From NCBI GenBank assembly GCA_964515945.1, contig CAZEWY010000001.1, positions 1-64,000 of the forward strand: a stretch of DNA of 64,000 nt, written 5' to 3'. The notes beneath the pieces were generated by a model. The model did no database searches. It had not been told where the DNA came from and saw only the letters and a list, made by a program, of their open reading frames with translations. The stretch is from CAYQQJ01 sp964515945. Lineage in GTDB: Bacteria; Pseudomonadota; Gammaproteobacteria; Pseudomonadales; Cellvibrionaceae. Both the position numbers and the translations under genes were made by a program. Positions within the stretch are counted from its first letter, which is position 1; each line of letters starts with the position of its first letter. Below, piece after piece: positions 26,128-35,623 of this stretch.

Positions 26128-28083
26128 ATGTTTGATGAAATCCCCCAAAAGCGTCCGCACACCCCGCTGTTAGATACCATTAACAGCCCTGCGGACCTGC
26201 GCGAACTGGACGAAAAGCAATTGCCGGAAGTGGCATACCAGCTGCGCGAATACCTGCTCTACACGGTCGGCCAGACCGGCGGCCATTTTGGTGCGGGGCT
26301 TGGCGTGGTGGAATTGACCACCGCGCTTCACTATGTCTTCAACACGCCGGACGATCATCTCGTCTGGGATGTCGGCCACCAGACCTACCCTCACAAGATA
26401 CTGACCGGCCGTCGGGAAGCCATGAGCGGAGTGCGCCAATTGGGCGGCATATCCGGCTTCCCGCGCCGCCAGGAAAGCCCCTATGACAGCTTCGGCGTCG
26501 GGCACTCGAGCACATCCATCAGCGCCGCCCTCGGCATGGCACTGGGCAGCGCCTTGACCGACGAGCAACGCAAAACGGTTGCCGTCATTGGCGATGGCGC
26601 CATGACCGCGGGCATGGCCTTCGAAGCCCTCAATCATGCCGCTCACACCGGCGCCGATATGCTGGTCGTACTCAACGACAACAATATGTCCATTTCCCGC
26701 AACGTGGGCGGGCTAGCCACATATTTCTACCGCATCTGGGCAAGCAAGCTCTACACAGCCATGCGCGAGGGCAGCAAGCGCGTGCTGATCAAGATCCCCC
26801 AAGCCTGGGAGCTGGCGCGCAAAACCGAAGAACACATGAAAGGCATGGTGTCGCCCGCCACTTTGTTCGAGGAGCTCGGCTTCTACTATGTCGGCCCTAT
26901 CGATGGTCACGATCTGCCGCGGCTGGTACATGACCTCCGTAACCTGAGCGAAATACCCGGACCGAAACTGCTGCATATCATCACCCGCAAGGGCAAGGGC
27001 TTTAAGCCGGCGGAAGAGGATCCGGTGGGTTACCACGCGCTCAACAAAATTGAACCCAAAAGCGCGCAAACTCCGAAAGGTAAAAATAACGCGCCAGCCC
27101 TGAAAGGTAAAAACAACGCGTTAGCCCAGAAACGTAAAAAGTATCAGGACATTTTTGGTGACTGGCTCTGCGCCACCGCTGCCACCGACGACCGTCTGGT
27201 CGGCATCACCCCCGCCATGTGCGAGGGCTCCGGAATGGTGGAGTTTGCCGAGCGGTTTCCGGAGCGTTTTCACGATGTCGCCATTGCCGAGCAACATGCG
27301 GTCACCGTGGCCGCCGGCTTAGCCTGCAAGGGCCTGAAACCGGTCGTCGCCATCTATTCGACCTTTCTGCAGCGCGCCTATGATCAGCTGATTCACGACG
27401 TCGCCTTGCAGAATCTGGATGTTACCTTCGCCATAGACCGCGCCGGACTGGTGGGTGAGGATGGCCCCACCCACGCTGGCAGCTTCGATATTTCATTCCT
27501 GCGCTGCGTGCCGAACATGATCATTGCCGCTCCCAGCGACGAGAACGAATGCCATCAGTTGCTTAACAGTGCCTATGGCTATAAAGGTCCGGCGGCCGTG
27601 CGCTATCCACGCGGAACCGGTACCGGTCGCGGCGTCAATGCCGAAGATGAGCGACTGCCTATAGGCAAGGGACGAGAAGTCCGCGCCGGCCATCAGGTCT
27701 GCCTGTTGAACTTTGGCGTCCTCCTGCCCGAGGCTCTGGCGGTGGCGGAAACCCATGGTTGGACCGTCTGCGATATGCGCTGGGTCAAACCCCTCGACCA
27801 GGAACTGGTACTTGCTCAGGCGTCGCGACACCAGCTGATCGTGACTCTGGAAGAAAACGCCGTTGCCGGTGGTGCCGGCAGTGCCGTTTCCGAACTGCTC
27901 AACAGCAAGGCATTGGTCAAACCCGTGTTGCAACTGGGGCTGCCCGACGTGTATTTCGAACATGGACAGCGCAGCGATCTGCTGTCACAAGCGAGGCTGG
28001 ACGCGACCCAGATCGCGGATCGCATTCTCGTGCACATGCACAAGCTCAATCTGAAAATGGACAAGATGGCAGCGAGCAGTTAG
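26128..28083 (+). CDS. dxs: 1-deoxy-D-xylulose-5-phosphate synthase
   Basis: A 651-residue thiamine-diphosphate enzyme, the first step of the MEP isoprenoid pathway (pyruvate plus glyceraldehyde 3-phosphate). WDVGHQTYPHKILTGRR, GDGAMTAGMAFEALNHA and NDNNMSIS mark the ThDP site; AEQHAVTVAAGLA carries the catalytic Glu of the pyrimidine domain. Between the two domains (about residues 314-335) there is an extra lysine-rich insert built from 9-residue repeats (KGKNNAPAL, KGKNNALAQ, KRKK), which most family members lack. The rest is normal. Confidence 0.96.
   Translation: MFDEIPQKRPHTPLLDTINSPADLRELDEKQLPEVAYQLREYLLYTVGQTGGHFGAGLGVVELTTALHYVFNTPDDHLVWDVGHQTYPHKILTGRREAMSGVRQLGGISGFPRRQESPYDSFGVGHSSTSISAALGMALGSALTDEQRKTVAVIGDGAMTAGMAFEALNHAAHTGADMLVVLNDNNMSISRNVGGLATYFYRIWASKLYTAMREGSKRVLIKIPQAWELARKTEEHMKGMVSPATLFEELGFYYVGPIDGHDLPRLVHDLRNLSEIPGPKLLHIITRKGKGFKPAEEDPVGYHALNKIEPKSAQTPKGKNNAPALKGKNNALAQKRKKYQDIFGDWLCATAATDDRLVGITPAMCEGSGMVEFAERFPERFHDVAIAEQHAVTVAAGLACKGLKPVVAIYSTFLQRAYDQLIHDVALQNLDVTFAIDRAGLVGEDGPTHAGSFDISFLRCVPNMIIAAPSDENECHQLLNSAYGYKGPAAVRYPRGTGTGRGVNAEDERLPIGKGREVRAGHQVCLLNFGVLLPEALAVAETHGWTVCDMRWVKPLDQELVLAQASRHQLIVTLEENAVAGGAGSAVSELLNSKALVKPVLQLGLPDVYFEHGQRSDLLSQARLDATQIADRILVHMHKLNLKMDKMAASS
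27076..27141 (+). repeat. In-frame 27-bp tandem repeat within dxs
   Basis: Units 27076-27102 and 27103-27129 differ at few positions, and a partial third unit (AAACGTAAAAAG) follows. They encode the KGKNNAPAL/KGKNNALAQ/KRKK insert in the interdomain linker. Confidence 0.9.
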
Positions 28084-28571
28084 CTGCCTATGCCTTGGAT
28101 TGTACTGGATCCATTGTAAATAATTAAAACGACATCGGCTTTTTCTACAAGAGTTGGCAACCCCGGTCCTGGGCGTCCCATGTCGATCCGTCTATCCTCC
28201 CTGCCCCAACTATGCTGCCAGACTATACTGATAGCATGAATGATCCTCTTTGGGGCTATCCCATCGAAATGTACAGCTTTCGTAGGCATGCTTATTGCTA
28301 TTATCCCTGGCCCTGCTAAAAAGGGCATCGGCCAAGCCATAGCTTTAACCTTAATTCCTTGGCCCCGATTTTTGATTCAATTTCGGATAACAGCACTTGT
28401 ATGCAATGCGTCATCCGCTCATAACATTCAACGTCAAAGTCGCAATCGGCTATCAGTGTCTCGATATGCCCTAAAACCCATACAACCCCTTTGAGTACAA
28501 CTCCAGTTTTCAACAGGTGAGGATCAAATCAGGGTGTTTTCAATGCGCTTCCCGGCACAAGCCAATATCCT
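28084..28571. other. Non-coding or unassigned stretch of 488 bp
   Basis: It separates dxs from the barrel-protein gene. It contains only short frames with no recognisable family: a minus-strand TTG frame at 28316-28513 and a 27-codon plus-strand frame from 28237. No clear terminator follows dxs. Confidence 0.5.
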
Positions 28572-30299
28572 GTGCCTATGAGAAATGGTCTCGGCTGCTG
28601 TCTCACGCTATTCTGCCAGTTACTTGGCGGCGGCTGGCTGCTGTGCATTGATGCGCGTCCGGCCGTTGCCGCTGAAACGATTTCCCCGACGACGGCTGGT
28701 CAGCACTGTGTGAAGTTTCCATCCTCATGGAATGGGCAGCAATCCATCGAGCAGGAACGTCGACAACACGAGTTGTTCAGAAGTCATCAAGGCAAGGTCA
28801 TCGTGGATATCGATTTCAGAAATTTCAATGTCTTTGATGAAACCAATGACGATGAAAACAACCGGCTTTATCTTTTTCTCAATAAGCTCCACATTCATAC
28901 GCTCAAAGACGTCATCGCGTCACAGTTACTCTTCAATGTCGGCGACCAACTGAATCCAGATGTCATAGCCGAATCGGAGCGGCTTCTGCGGTCCCGCAGC
29001 TATCTCGCCCATGCCTATATTGCGCTCACCGAAATCTGCGGCAACACCGTCAAACTGCAGGTTCATACCCAGGATTCATGGACGACAGAACCGCGCATTT
29101 CCTTCGGGCATTCCGGTGGAGAAACAAGCTCGGGGTTTGCCTTGTCGGAAGGCAACTTTCTAGGCACTGGCAATTCCGTTACCGTCGGCTATAGCAAGGA
29201 CGCCGACAGATCCGGTGTCCTCTACAGTTTCAGCAGTCCACACTTTCTCAATACACGAATGGCCGCATCCATCGGCTATTCCAACAACAGCGATGGCGAA
29301 GACAGCATTATCAATATTAATTATCCCTTTTACTCGCTGCGAACGCCGCTTTCCTACGGGATCAAAAGCGAAAATATGACACAGCTGGAACCTATCCGAA
29401 TCAGGGGTGAAGAGATCAATGAGTACCGCCATAAAATCGAAGATCACCAGGTTTACTTCGGCAGGGCGGTCAGTATTAATGAAAACACTCACCGTTTACT
29501 CTTCGGCATCACCAGTGAACGCGACAGTTTTGAAAGGACCAAGGAAACCTTGGGAGACCTACCGGAAGATACGGATATACTTTATCCCTGGCTGGAATAT
29601 CAGTTTATTGAAAATGAATTCGCGGTCTATCGCAATATCAATCAGATCCAGAGAACCGAAGACATTGCCATGGGCAAAAATCTCACGCTTCGCCTCGGCT
29701 ATGGTGGTAACTCCTTCGATAACGGCGACGACATTTTCCGGTTTATCGGCAGCTATTCCGACATACTGGCCGTGAATGACCGCCATCTTCTGAAGTTTTC
29801 GGCCTACATCGACGGCAGGCGCCATTCAAAGCTGGAAAATACCGACAGCACTGTTACGGGTGGAGCGCTTTCCTACTATCTGCTGCAAAACCGAAACCAG
29901 CGCTGGTATGTCCGGCTCGCCTATGATCTGGGACGCGATCTGGAAGAGCATGAGAAATTGACCGTGGGAGGCAACCTGGGCGTGCGCGGCTACCCCCTGG
30001 ATTTTCAGCGCGGCAACCGACGCTATCTCTTTACCGTGGAAAAACGCTATTTTGCAGATGTCCATCTCTTTAACCTGTTCCGCCTGGGCGGCGTGATTTT
30101 CTTTGATGCAGGCCGAGCTTGGGACAATGACAGTGAACAGCCTTCCCGACACCTGTCCAACGTCGGCTTGGGACTTCGTATCAGTTCCAGCAAGACGCGC
30201 ATAGGGCATATGGTACACCTGGACCTTGCCTTTCCCACGGCGGACAAACAGGGCGCCGATAGTGTTCAGTGGCTAATCAAGGCGGAGCAGGTATTTTGA
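28572..30299 (+). CDS. BamA/TamA-superfamily outer-membrane barrel protein
   Basis: A 575-residue protein with a signal peptide (hydrophobic LTLFCQLLGGGWLL, cleavage near AVAAE). Residues about 75-165 look like one POTRA domain; the remainder is a 16-strand surface-antigen barrel. The key VRGY motif of the superfamily is present in GGNLGVRGYPLDFQRGNRR, and the chain ends in Phe as outer-membrane proteins do. It is shorter than BamA (five POTRAs) and TamA (three). It could be an assembly factor or a patatin-less surface antigen; the role is unknown. The start is GTG here, or ATG six bases later. A heptamer-armed repeat begins 10 bp past its stop. Confidence 0.8.
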   Translation: MPMRNGLGCCLTLFCQLLGGGWLLCIDARPAVAAETISPTTAGQHCVKFPSSWNGQQSIEQERRQHELFRSHQGKVIVDIDFRNFNVFDETNDDENNRLYLFLNKLHIHTLKDVIASQLLFNVGDQLNPDVIAESERLLRSRSYLAHAYIALTEICGNTVKLQVHTQDSWTTEPRISFGHSGGETSSGFALSEGNFLGTGNSVTVGYSKDADRSGVLYSFSSPHFLNTRMAASIGYSNNSDGEDSIININYPFYSLRTPLSYGIKSENMTQLEPIRIRGEEINEYRHKIEDHQVYFGRAVSINENTHRLLFGITSERDSFERTKETLGDLPEDTDILYPWLEYQFIENEFAVYRNINQIQRTEDIAMGKNLTLRLGYGGNSFDNGDDIFRFIGSYSDILAVNDRHLLKFSAYIDGRRHSKLENTDSTVTGGALSYYLLQNRNQRWYVRLAYDLGRDLEEHEKLTVGGNLGVRGYPLDFQRGNRRYLFTVEKRYFADVHLFNLFRLGGVIFFDAGRAWDNDSEQPSRHLSNVGLGLRISSSKTRIGHMVHLDLAFPTADKQGADSVQWLIKAEQVF

Positions 30300-30308
30300 T
30301 AACTTCAA

Positions 30309-30463
30309 GGGAAAGGGGAAAGGAAAAAGGGAAAAGGGAAAAGGGAAAAGGGAAAAGGGAAAAGATTCGTGCCTCATCAAGGCTAGTGCATAAGTGTATA
30401 TCGAACACTACCACTGATGCTATCGAACGCCTCGAGGCATCCACTTTTCCCTTTTCCCTTTTT
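30309..30463 (+). repeat. Heptamer-armed dispersed element, copy 1
   Basis: The left arm is eight GGAAAAG-type heptads (30309-30364, exactly 56 bp). The core is 79 bp, beginning GATTCGTGCC and containing TAGTGCATAA. The right arm is CTTTTCC units (30444-30463). The arms are complementary, so DNA or RNA could fold into a stem of about 20 bp with the core as loop. The core is related to those of copies 2 and 3. Confidence 0.85.
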
Positions 30464-30541
30464 ATCTCTCTCCACTCCAAACATGTTAAGCTCGCCGCTG
30501 TCACTCAACTATCCCCAGAACCCGCGAACAAGGAGCTTGTT

Positions 30542-31036
30542 ATGGCGAAGATCACTCTTAAAGGTAACCCTTTTGAAACCCTTGGCGATTTGCCGGCAAT
30601 CGGCAGCAAAGCGCCGGATTTTACGCTGGTAAAGCCGGACCTGTCGGAAGTCAGCCTGAAGAATTATGCCGGCCGGATTCTGATACTGAATATCTTCCCC
30701 TCCATAGACACCCCCACCTGCGCACTGTCGGTTCGGAAATTCAACGAGGAGGCTGCGCAGCAGGGGAATTTGACGGTACTCTGTGTGTCCGCGGATTTGC
30801 CTTTTGCCGCCGGTCGGTTCTGCGGCGCGGAAGGTATCGCCAACGTGGAAACCGGGTCCTCCTTCCGCTCGAGTTTTGCCAAGGACTATGGTGTGGGCAT
30901 CAAAAACGGTCCGCTGGCAGGGCTTCTGTCCCGTGCGGTCGTGGTTATTAATGAACAGGGCGAAGTCATCTATACGGAACAGGTACAGGAAACCGCCGAC
31001 GAACCGGATTACGACTCGGCACTGGCGGCGTTGTAA
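30542..31036 (+). CDS. tpx: Thiol peroxidase
   Basis: A 164-residue atypical 2-Cys peroxiredoxin reducing alkyl hydroperoxides, probably with thioredoxin. The peroxidatic Cys is in PSIDTPTCALSVRKFN (about residue 60) and the resolving Cys in GRFCGAEGI (about 94), the Tpx spacing. The start MAKITLKG follows AAGGAG. A longer frame upstream only translates the heptamer repeat into Lys/Gly/Glu-rich sequence and is rejected. A bidirectional terminator follows. Confidence 0.95.
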   Translation: MAKITLKGNPFETLGDLPAIGSKAPDFTLVKPDLSEVSLKNYAGRILILNIFPSIDTPTCALSVRKFNEEAAQQGNLTVLCVSADLPFAAGRFCGAEGIANVETGSSFRSSFAKDYGVGIKNGPLAGLLSRAVVVINEQGEVIYTEQVQETADEPDYDSALAAL

Positions 31037-31070
31037 CTATTTCGACAGAAACAGACCAGAAACAGGAATG

Positions 31071-31099
31071 AAAAAGCCGACCCAGTGTCGGCTTTTTTT
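31071..31099. terminator. Bidirectional terminator, tpx / esterase
   Basis: Stem GCCGAC/GTCGGC with a 5-nt loop, flanked by an A-run on the left and seven Ts on the right. It serves tpx on the plus strand and the esterase gene, whose stop is at 31110, on the minus strand. Confidence 0.9.
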
Positions 31100-31109
31100 G
31101 CGCCTAAAA

Positions 31110-32771
31110 TCAGTCCTTGATGATGCGCATTGATTCCAGCCATTCCAGTGCGCGCTCGGGCCAGGCAGAAGCCTGCTGATAGCCGGCCAGCAGGCCGATG
31201 CCGTGGGGCGCGTTATTGTAAATCACCATTTCCACCGGCACCCCGGCTTCATGCACCGCCTGATAAAACGCGAGGCTGTTGTGCACCGGCACCGACTCAT
31301 CGTTGCCGCCGTGTATCAGGAATATCGGCGGCATGTCGGCGCGGGCCTGGGTTTCCAGGCTGTAGAATTCCAGCAGATCCTCACTCGGATTTTCACCCAG
31401 CAGCGCCGTGCGCGAGCCTTGGTGCGCATGGGGCGGATACATGGTGATGACCGGGTAAATCAGCAATCCGAAGTCCGGACGCGCACTGATTTTATTGAGA
31501 TGGCCGGGCATTATTTGCGCTGGCCAGTAGTCGAAGTGCGTCAGCAGCGAGGCGGCAACGTGGCCGCCCGCGGAAAAGCCAATCACGCCGATCTTGTTCG
31601 GGTGCAGGCGCCATTCCTTGGCGTGACTGCGCACCAGACGCAGTGCCTGCTGGGCGTCCAGCAAAGGTGCCGGCGCGCCGAATTCACGCATGCGGTATTT
31701 GACAATGAACGCGTGGATGCCATGACCATTCAACCAGTCGGCAACGGCCACTGCCTCCTTGTCTATGGCCAGTCGATGGTAGCCGCCGCCGGGGAAAATC
31801 AACACACCCACGCCTTGGGCCGAGGCTGCGGGCGCCAGACGGGGAATAATTTCCGGCTCACGCACATTGTAGACCCGGTTGTCTTCCATGCGCTCCCGAC
31901 CCGGCAGCAGAGCCTCGACCGGTGGTGTTTGCGGCCATAATTTTATGGCCGGCATCGCTTCTGGCATTTCGGGTACCCCTTCGTAAAAATACCGGGCAAG
32001 TGGATGACCCTGTTCGCGCAGCTGTTGGACAAACATGCGCGCCACCCATAGAGCGCCCTTGGGCGACAGGTGGGTGTTGTCGATTTTCCCGTCCTTGTAC
32101 CCGGGATATTCACCGGGTTTGACATGCAAATACAAGCTGACCGATGACCCCGGCCCCATGTCCTGCAGTGATTGCCAGGTCAATGCCTGAAGATCCACCA
32201 GCGGGACATTCATGGCCTCGGCCACCTGGCGCATAGCATCCGGATAGTCGCCGTGGGTGGCAAGTAGTTTCCCCTGTGCATCAAAGTGGCGCCGGCAGAT
32301 GGAGGTCGCCAGAATGGGAATGGCACCTTTGGCGCGCGTCTCGGTCACATAGCGCCGCAGGTTCTCACTATAGGCGCCTCGCGGTGCGGTGTATCGGGTC
32401 GGATCCTGCTTTTTCTGATCATTGTGGCCAAACTGAATCAACAGGTAATCGCCCGGACGCAACTGGTCCAGCACCACCTGCCAGCGGCCCTCGTCGTAAA
32501 AACTTTTGCTGCTGCGACCGTTGACGGCATGGTTCTCCACCGTCAGTTGCGGTTTCGCCAGATCCGCCAGCGCCATACCCCAGCCGGTCTCGGGCGCCCG
32601 CTCCGGGATTTTGTTGGCCAGGGTCGAGTCGCCAATTAAAAAGATGCGCGCGCTACTGAGCGTAGCGTCGTCTGCTTCGCTTCCGGTTTTGTCCCTATCG
32701 GAGACCTGGGAGCAGCCGACGCATAAGATTGCCAGAACCAGGACGGGCAGTAGCTGTCTGACCAAATTCAT
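31110..32771 (-). CDS. Two-domain polysaccharide esterase: SGNH acetylesterase plus alpha/beta-hydrolase
   Basis: A 553-residue predicted lipoprotein (lipobox ILCVGC, Cys about 19). Domain 1 (about 40-260) is a rhamnogalacturonan-acetylesterase-like SGNH hydrolase: GDSTLA (Ser), the Gly block GWGMALADL, IQFGHNDQ (Asn) and DNTHLSPKG (Asp/His). Domain 2 (about 300-550) is an alpha/beta-hydrolase of the BD-FAE/acetylxylan-esterase type: oxyanion FPGGGYH, nucleophile GFSAGGH, acid GGNDESVP and His NAPHGIG. Both catalytic sets look complete, so one surface-anchored protein may remove acetyl groups from two glycan types, for example pectin and xylan. It is a single gene with its own terminator. Confidence 0.88.
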   Translation of the reverse strand: MNLVRQLLPVLVLAILCVGCSQVSDRDKTGSEADDATLSSARIFLIGDSTLANKIPERAPETGWGMALADLAKPQLTVENHAVNGRSSKSFYDEGRWQVVLDQLRPGDYLLIQFGHNDQKKQDPTRYTAPRGAYSENLRRYVTETRAKGAIPILATSICRRHFDAQGKLLATHGDYPDAMRQVAEAMNVPLVDLQALTWQSLQDMGPGSSVSLYLHVKPGEYPGYKDGKIDNTHLSPKGALWVARMFVQQLREQGHPLARYFYEGVPEMPEAMPAIKLWPQTPPVEALLPGRERMEDNRVYNVREPEIIPRLAPAASAQGVGVLIFPGGGYHRLAIDKEAVAVADWLNGHGIHAFIVKYRMREFGAPAPLLDAQQALRLVRSHAKEWRLHPNKIGVIGFSAGGHVAASLLTHFDYWPAQIMPGHLNKISARPDFGLLIYPVITMYPPHAHQGSRTALLGENPSEDLLEFYSLETQARADMPPIFLIHGGNDESVPVHNSLAFYQAVHEAGVPVEMVIYNNAPHGIGLLAGYQQASAWPERALEWLESMRIIKD

Positions 32772-32968
32772 GCCGTTATATCCTCATATTTCGGTTTATT
32801 TTCCGCAGATTAAACCATGGGAGGCCACACTTCCAGTCACCCACCCAGTTACTCGCCGGTTTAGTTACAGTCATTTTTACCATAATTGGTAAGACCATTA
32901 ATCCCGTCCGGATTGCCAAATTCCACCAGAAGTGTTTAAATCACCTGCTCGGAAGGAGCTTAATCGGT

Positions 32969-34237
32969 ATGACCAAATATAACGCTTTCTATGGCCAATC
33001 GGGTGGTGTCACGCCCGTTATCAATGCAACGGCCGCGGGAGTGATTGAGACAGCGCGCGAGCATCCCACTCGCATAGGCAAGGTCTACGCCGGTCTCGAC
33101 GGCATTGTGGGCGCGCTCCAGGAGAATCTGATTGATGTCAGTCTGGAAGAGGCGCAGAGCCTCGCCAGCCTGATTCATACACCTTCCGGTGCCTTTGGCT
33201 CCTGTCGCTACAAGCTGCAGGACCTCACCCGGCAGCGCGCCGAATACCAGCGTCTGCTGGATGTCTTCCAGGCCCATGACATTCGCTACTTTTTCTACAA
33301 CGGCGGCGGTGATTCCCAGGATACAACCTACAAGTTGTCGCAACTGGCCCGGGAGCTGGATTACCCGCTGACCTGCATCGGCATACCCAAAACCATCGAC
33401 AACGATCTGCCCCTGACCGACAACAGTCCGGGCTTCGGGTCGGTGGCGAAATATGTCGCCATTTCCACTCTCGAAGCCTCCTACGACGTTGAGTCCATGC
33501 ATGGCAGTTCGACCAAGGTCTTTGTCATGGAGGTTATGGGGCGGCACACGGGCTGGATTGCCGCTGCCTCCTGTTTGGCTCGGGACGAGCGTGGGCTGGG
33601 GCCAGACCTCATACTGTTGCCGGAAGTCCAGTTTGATGCCGACAGCTTCCTCGACCGCATCAGTGAGACCGTGGCCAGCAAGGGCTTTTGCGTGGTAGTG
33701 GCCGCGGAAGGTATCAAGGGGGCCGATGGGAAATTTCTGTCGGAAGCCGGCGCCACTGATGCTTTTGGCCATGCCCAGCTTGGCGGCGTGGCGCCGCGTC
33801 TGGTCGATATGATCAAGCAGCGTCTGGATTTCAAATGCCATTGGGCTGTGTGCGATTACCTGCAACGCGCCGCCCGCCACGTCGCCTCGCAAACGGATGT
33901 GGATCAGGCTTATGCCGTAGGCGCGACCGCCGTCGATTACGCCATGCAAGGTCTCGATGCGGTCATGCCCGCCGTAGTCCGCGAGCAGGCCTCGCCCTAT
34001 CAGTGGACGCTGAAACCGGTGCCGCTGAGTGAAGTGGCCAATCGCGAAAAACCCCTGCCCCCCGAATTCATCAGTGAGGATGGTTTCGCCATCACCCCTG
34101 CCGGCCGCGATTATTTTGCACCGCTGATTCAGGGGGAGGCTTACCCGCCCTACAGGAACGGACTGCCGGACTATGGTCGGCTGAAGAAGAATCTGGTCAG
34201 GAAAAAGCTGGCCGATACCGTCAGCATTTCCTCCTGA
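32969..34237 (+). CDS. pfp: Phosphofructokinase, pyrophosphate-dependent type
   Basis: A 422-residue enzyme of the PPi-PFK group. The N-terminal GQSGGVTPVINA and the phosphate loop NGGGDSQDT replace the GGDGS of ATP enzymes; IPKTIDNDLPLTD holds the catalytic Asp pair, and EVMGRHTGWIAA binds fructose 6-phosphate. PPi-linked PFK works in both glycolysis and gluconeogenesis. The class I aldolase follows 199 bp downstream, so the two probably act together. Phosphoryl-donor choice is predicted from motif only. Confidence 0.88.
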   Translation: MTKYNAFYGQSGGVTPVINATAAGVIETAREHPTRIGKVYAGLDGIVGALQENLIDVSLEEAQSLASLIHTPSGAFGSCRYKLQDLTRQRAEYQRLLDVFQAHDIRYFFYNGGGDSQDTTYKLSQLARELDYPLTCIGIPKTIDNDLPLTDNSPGFGSVAKYVAISTLEASYDVESMHGSSTKVFVMEVMGRHTGWIAAASCLARDERGLGPDLILLPEVQFDADSFLDRISETVASKGFCVVVAAEGIKGADGKFLSEAGATDAFGHAQLGGVAPRLVDMIKQRLDFKCHWAVCDYLQRAARHVASQTDVDQAYAVGATAVDYAMQGLDAVMPAVVREQASPYQWTLKPVPLSEVANREKPLPPEFISEDGFAITPAGRDYFAPLIQGEAYPPYRNGLPDYGRLKKNLVRKKLADTVSISS

Positions 34238-34348
34238 CGATGCCTTTTCCTATTGATGGCAGCTCCTCCACGACATATTAGCGCCCGATATTCAGATGGT
34301 TGTACCTCTACCCATGTTTCACCCAATGTTTCCAATAAGTGTTCCACC

Positions 34349-34374
34349 GGTTCGGGTTCCCCACAGCCCGAACC
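34349..34374. terminator. Hairpin between pfp and fbaB
   Basis: An 8-bp stem GGTTCGGG/CCCGAACC with a 10-nt loop. There is no T-run after it, so it may be an RNA-processing or stability hairpin in the fbaB leader rather than a terminator. Confidence 0.45.
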
Positions 34375-34436
34375 AACCTTGACCTACCACTCAATAGACG
34401 GACAAAAAGTCCGCGTCCAAACTCGCGAGGATACCC

Positions 34437-35486
34437 ATGACCCACATTGCCAGCCTACTTGGCGCTGAAGCCGAATCGCTGCTTGAGCACCGCTGCACCA
34501 CCATTCCCCGGAACATGATTACCAGCCCGGGGTCCGACTATATCGACCGCGCACTCTGCGCCACGGATCGCCCCTCGGCGGTGCTGCGCAATTACCAGTC
34601 CCTGCTCAGCGCCGGTCGGCTCGGGAACACCGGCTACATGTCCATTCTGCCGGTCGACCAAGGCATAGAACATTCCGCCGGCGCCACTTTCGCGCCCAAT
34701 CCGCTGTATTTCGACCCGAAGAATATTGTCGAACTGGCCATCGAGGGCGGCTGCAATGCCGTGGCTTCAACGTTGGGTGCGCTGGGCGCCGTTTCCCGCA
34801 ACTATGCCCACAAGATTCCCTTCATCCTCAAGCTCAACCACAATGACGCCCTGGTGTACCCGTCCACCTACGACCAGACCCTGTTTGGCAAAGTGAAGCA
34901 GGCCTATGACATGGGCGCCATCGGCATAGGCGCCACCATTTATTTCGGTTCCGAACAGTCCCGACGCCAACTCCAGGAAATTTCCGAAGCCTTTCAGCAG
35001 GCCCACGAGTTGGGCATGGTCACTATCCTGTGGTGCTACCTGCGCAACAACGCTTTCAAAACCGACGAGGCGGATTTCCACACCTCCGCCGATCTGACCG
35101 GTCAGGCAAATTACCTGGGCGTCACCATTGAAGCCGATATCATCAAGCAGAAAATGGCGGAGACCAACGGCGGCTTCAACCGCATCAAGGTTGGCAAAAC
35201 CCACCCCAAGGTTTACAGCGAACTGACCACCGAGCACCCGATCGACCTGGTGCGCTACCAGGTAGCCAACTGTTACATGGGGCGCATCGGCCTGATCAAC
35301 TCCGGCGGCGCATCGGGCGACAACGATTTTTCCGAAGTGGTGCGCACCGCTGTTATCAACAAGCGCGCCGGCGGCATGGGGCTTATTTCAGGGCGCAAGG
35401 CATTTCAGCGCCCCTTCGACGAAGGCGTGAAGATTCTGCATGCTATTCAGGATGTGTATCTGGATAAAAGCATCACCATTGCCTGA
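34437..35486 (+). CDS. fbaB: Class I fructose-bisphosphate aldolase (DhnA type)
   Basis: A 349-residue Schiff-base aldolase of the bacterial/archaeal DhnA family, cleaving fructose 1,6-bisphosphate. SILPVDQGIEHS is the N-terminal signature, and FILKLNHND and GFNRIKVGKTHPKVY supply the active-site lysines. The C-terminal phosphate loops NSGGASGD and GMGLISGRKAFQ are intact. It sits downstream of pfp and is followed by a strong terminator. Confidence 0.92.
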   Translation: MTHIASLLGAEAESLLEHRCTTIPRNMITSPGSDYIDRALCATDRPSAVLRNYQSLLSAGRLGNTGYMSILPVDQGIEHSAGATFAPNPLYFDPKNIVELAIEGGCNAVASTLGALGAVSRNYAHKIPFILKLNHNDALVYPSTYDQTLFGKVKQAYDMGAIGIGATIYFGSEQSRRQLQEISEAFQQAHELGMVTILWCYLRNNAFKTDEADFHTSADLTGQANYLGVTIEADIIKQKMAETNGGFNRIKVGKTHPKVYSELTTEHPIDLVRYQVANCYMGRIGLINSGGASGDNDFSEVVRTAVINKRAGGMGLISGRKAFQRPFDEGVKILHAIQDVYLDKSITIA

Positions 35487-35490
35487 ACCC

Positions 35491-35552
35491 GCCCCCGGTC
35501 TTCCCATGTCCCTGTGGTGAGCTTTCGAGCAGTGAAGACCGGGGCCATTTTT
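35491..35552 (+). terminator. Terminator after fbaB with long loop
   Basis: A 13-nt stem (one mismatch) CCCCGGTCTTC/GAAGACCGGGG separated by about 30 nt, followed by ATTTTT. The large loop is unusual but the stem and T-run fit an intrinsic terminator. Confidence 0.65.
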
Positions 35553-35623
35553 CAACCGCAACACTTTTCATCCCGGGCAAAGCAGGCTATGGTTAAGGGT
35601 TTGTACAAGGTCCGAAATCTGCC

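Noticed and set aside
28316..28513. 65-codon minus-strand frame with plausible-looking protein
   Set aside because: TTG start without ribosome site, no family recognised; not strong enough to call a gene.
30269..30541. N-terminal extension of tpx
   Set aside because: It only translates the heptamer array (Lys/Glu/Gly repeats); normal Tpx begins at 30542.
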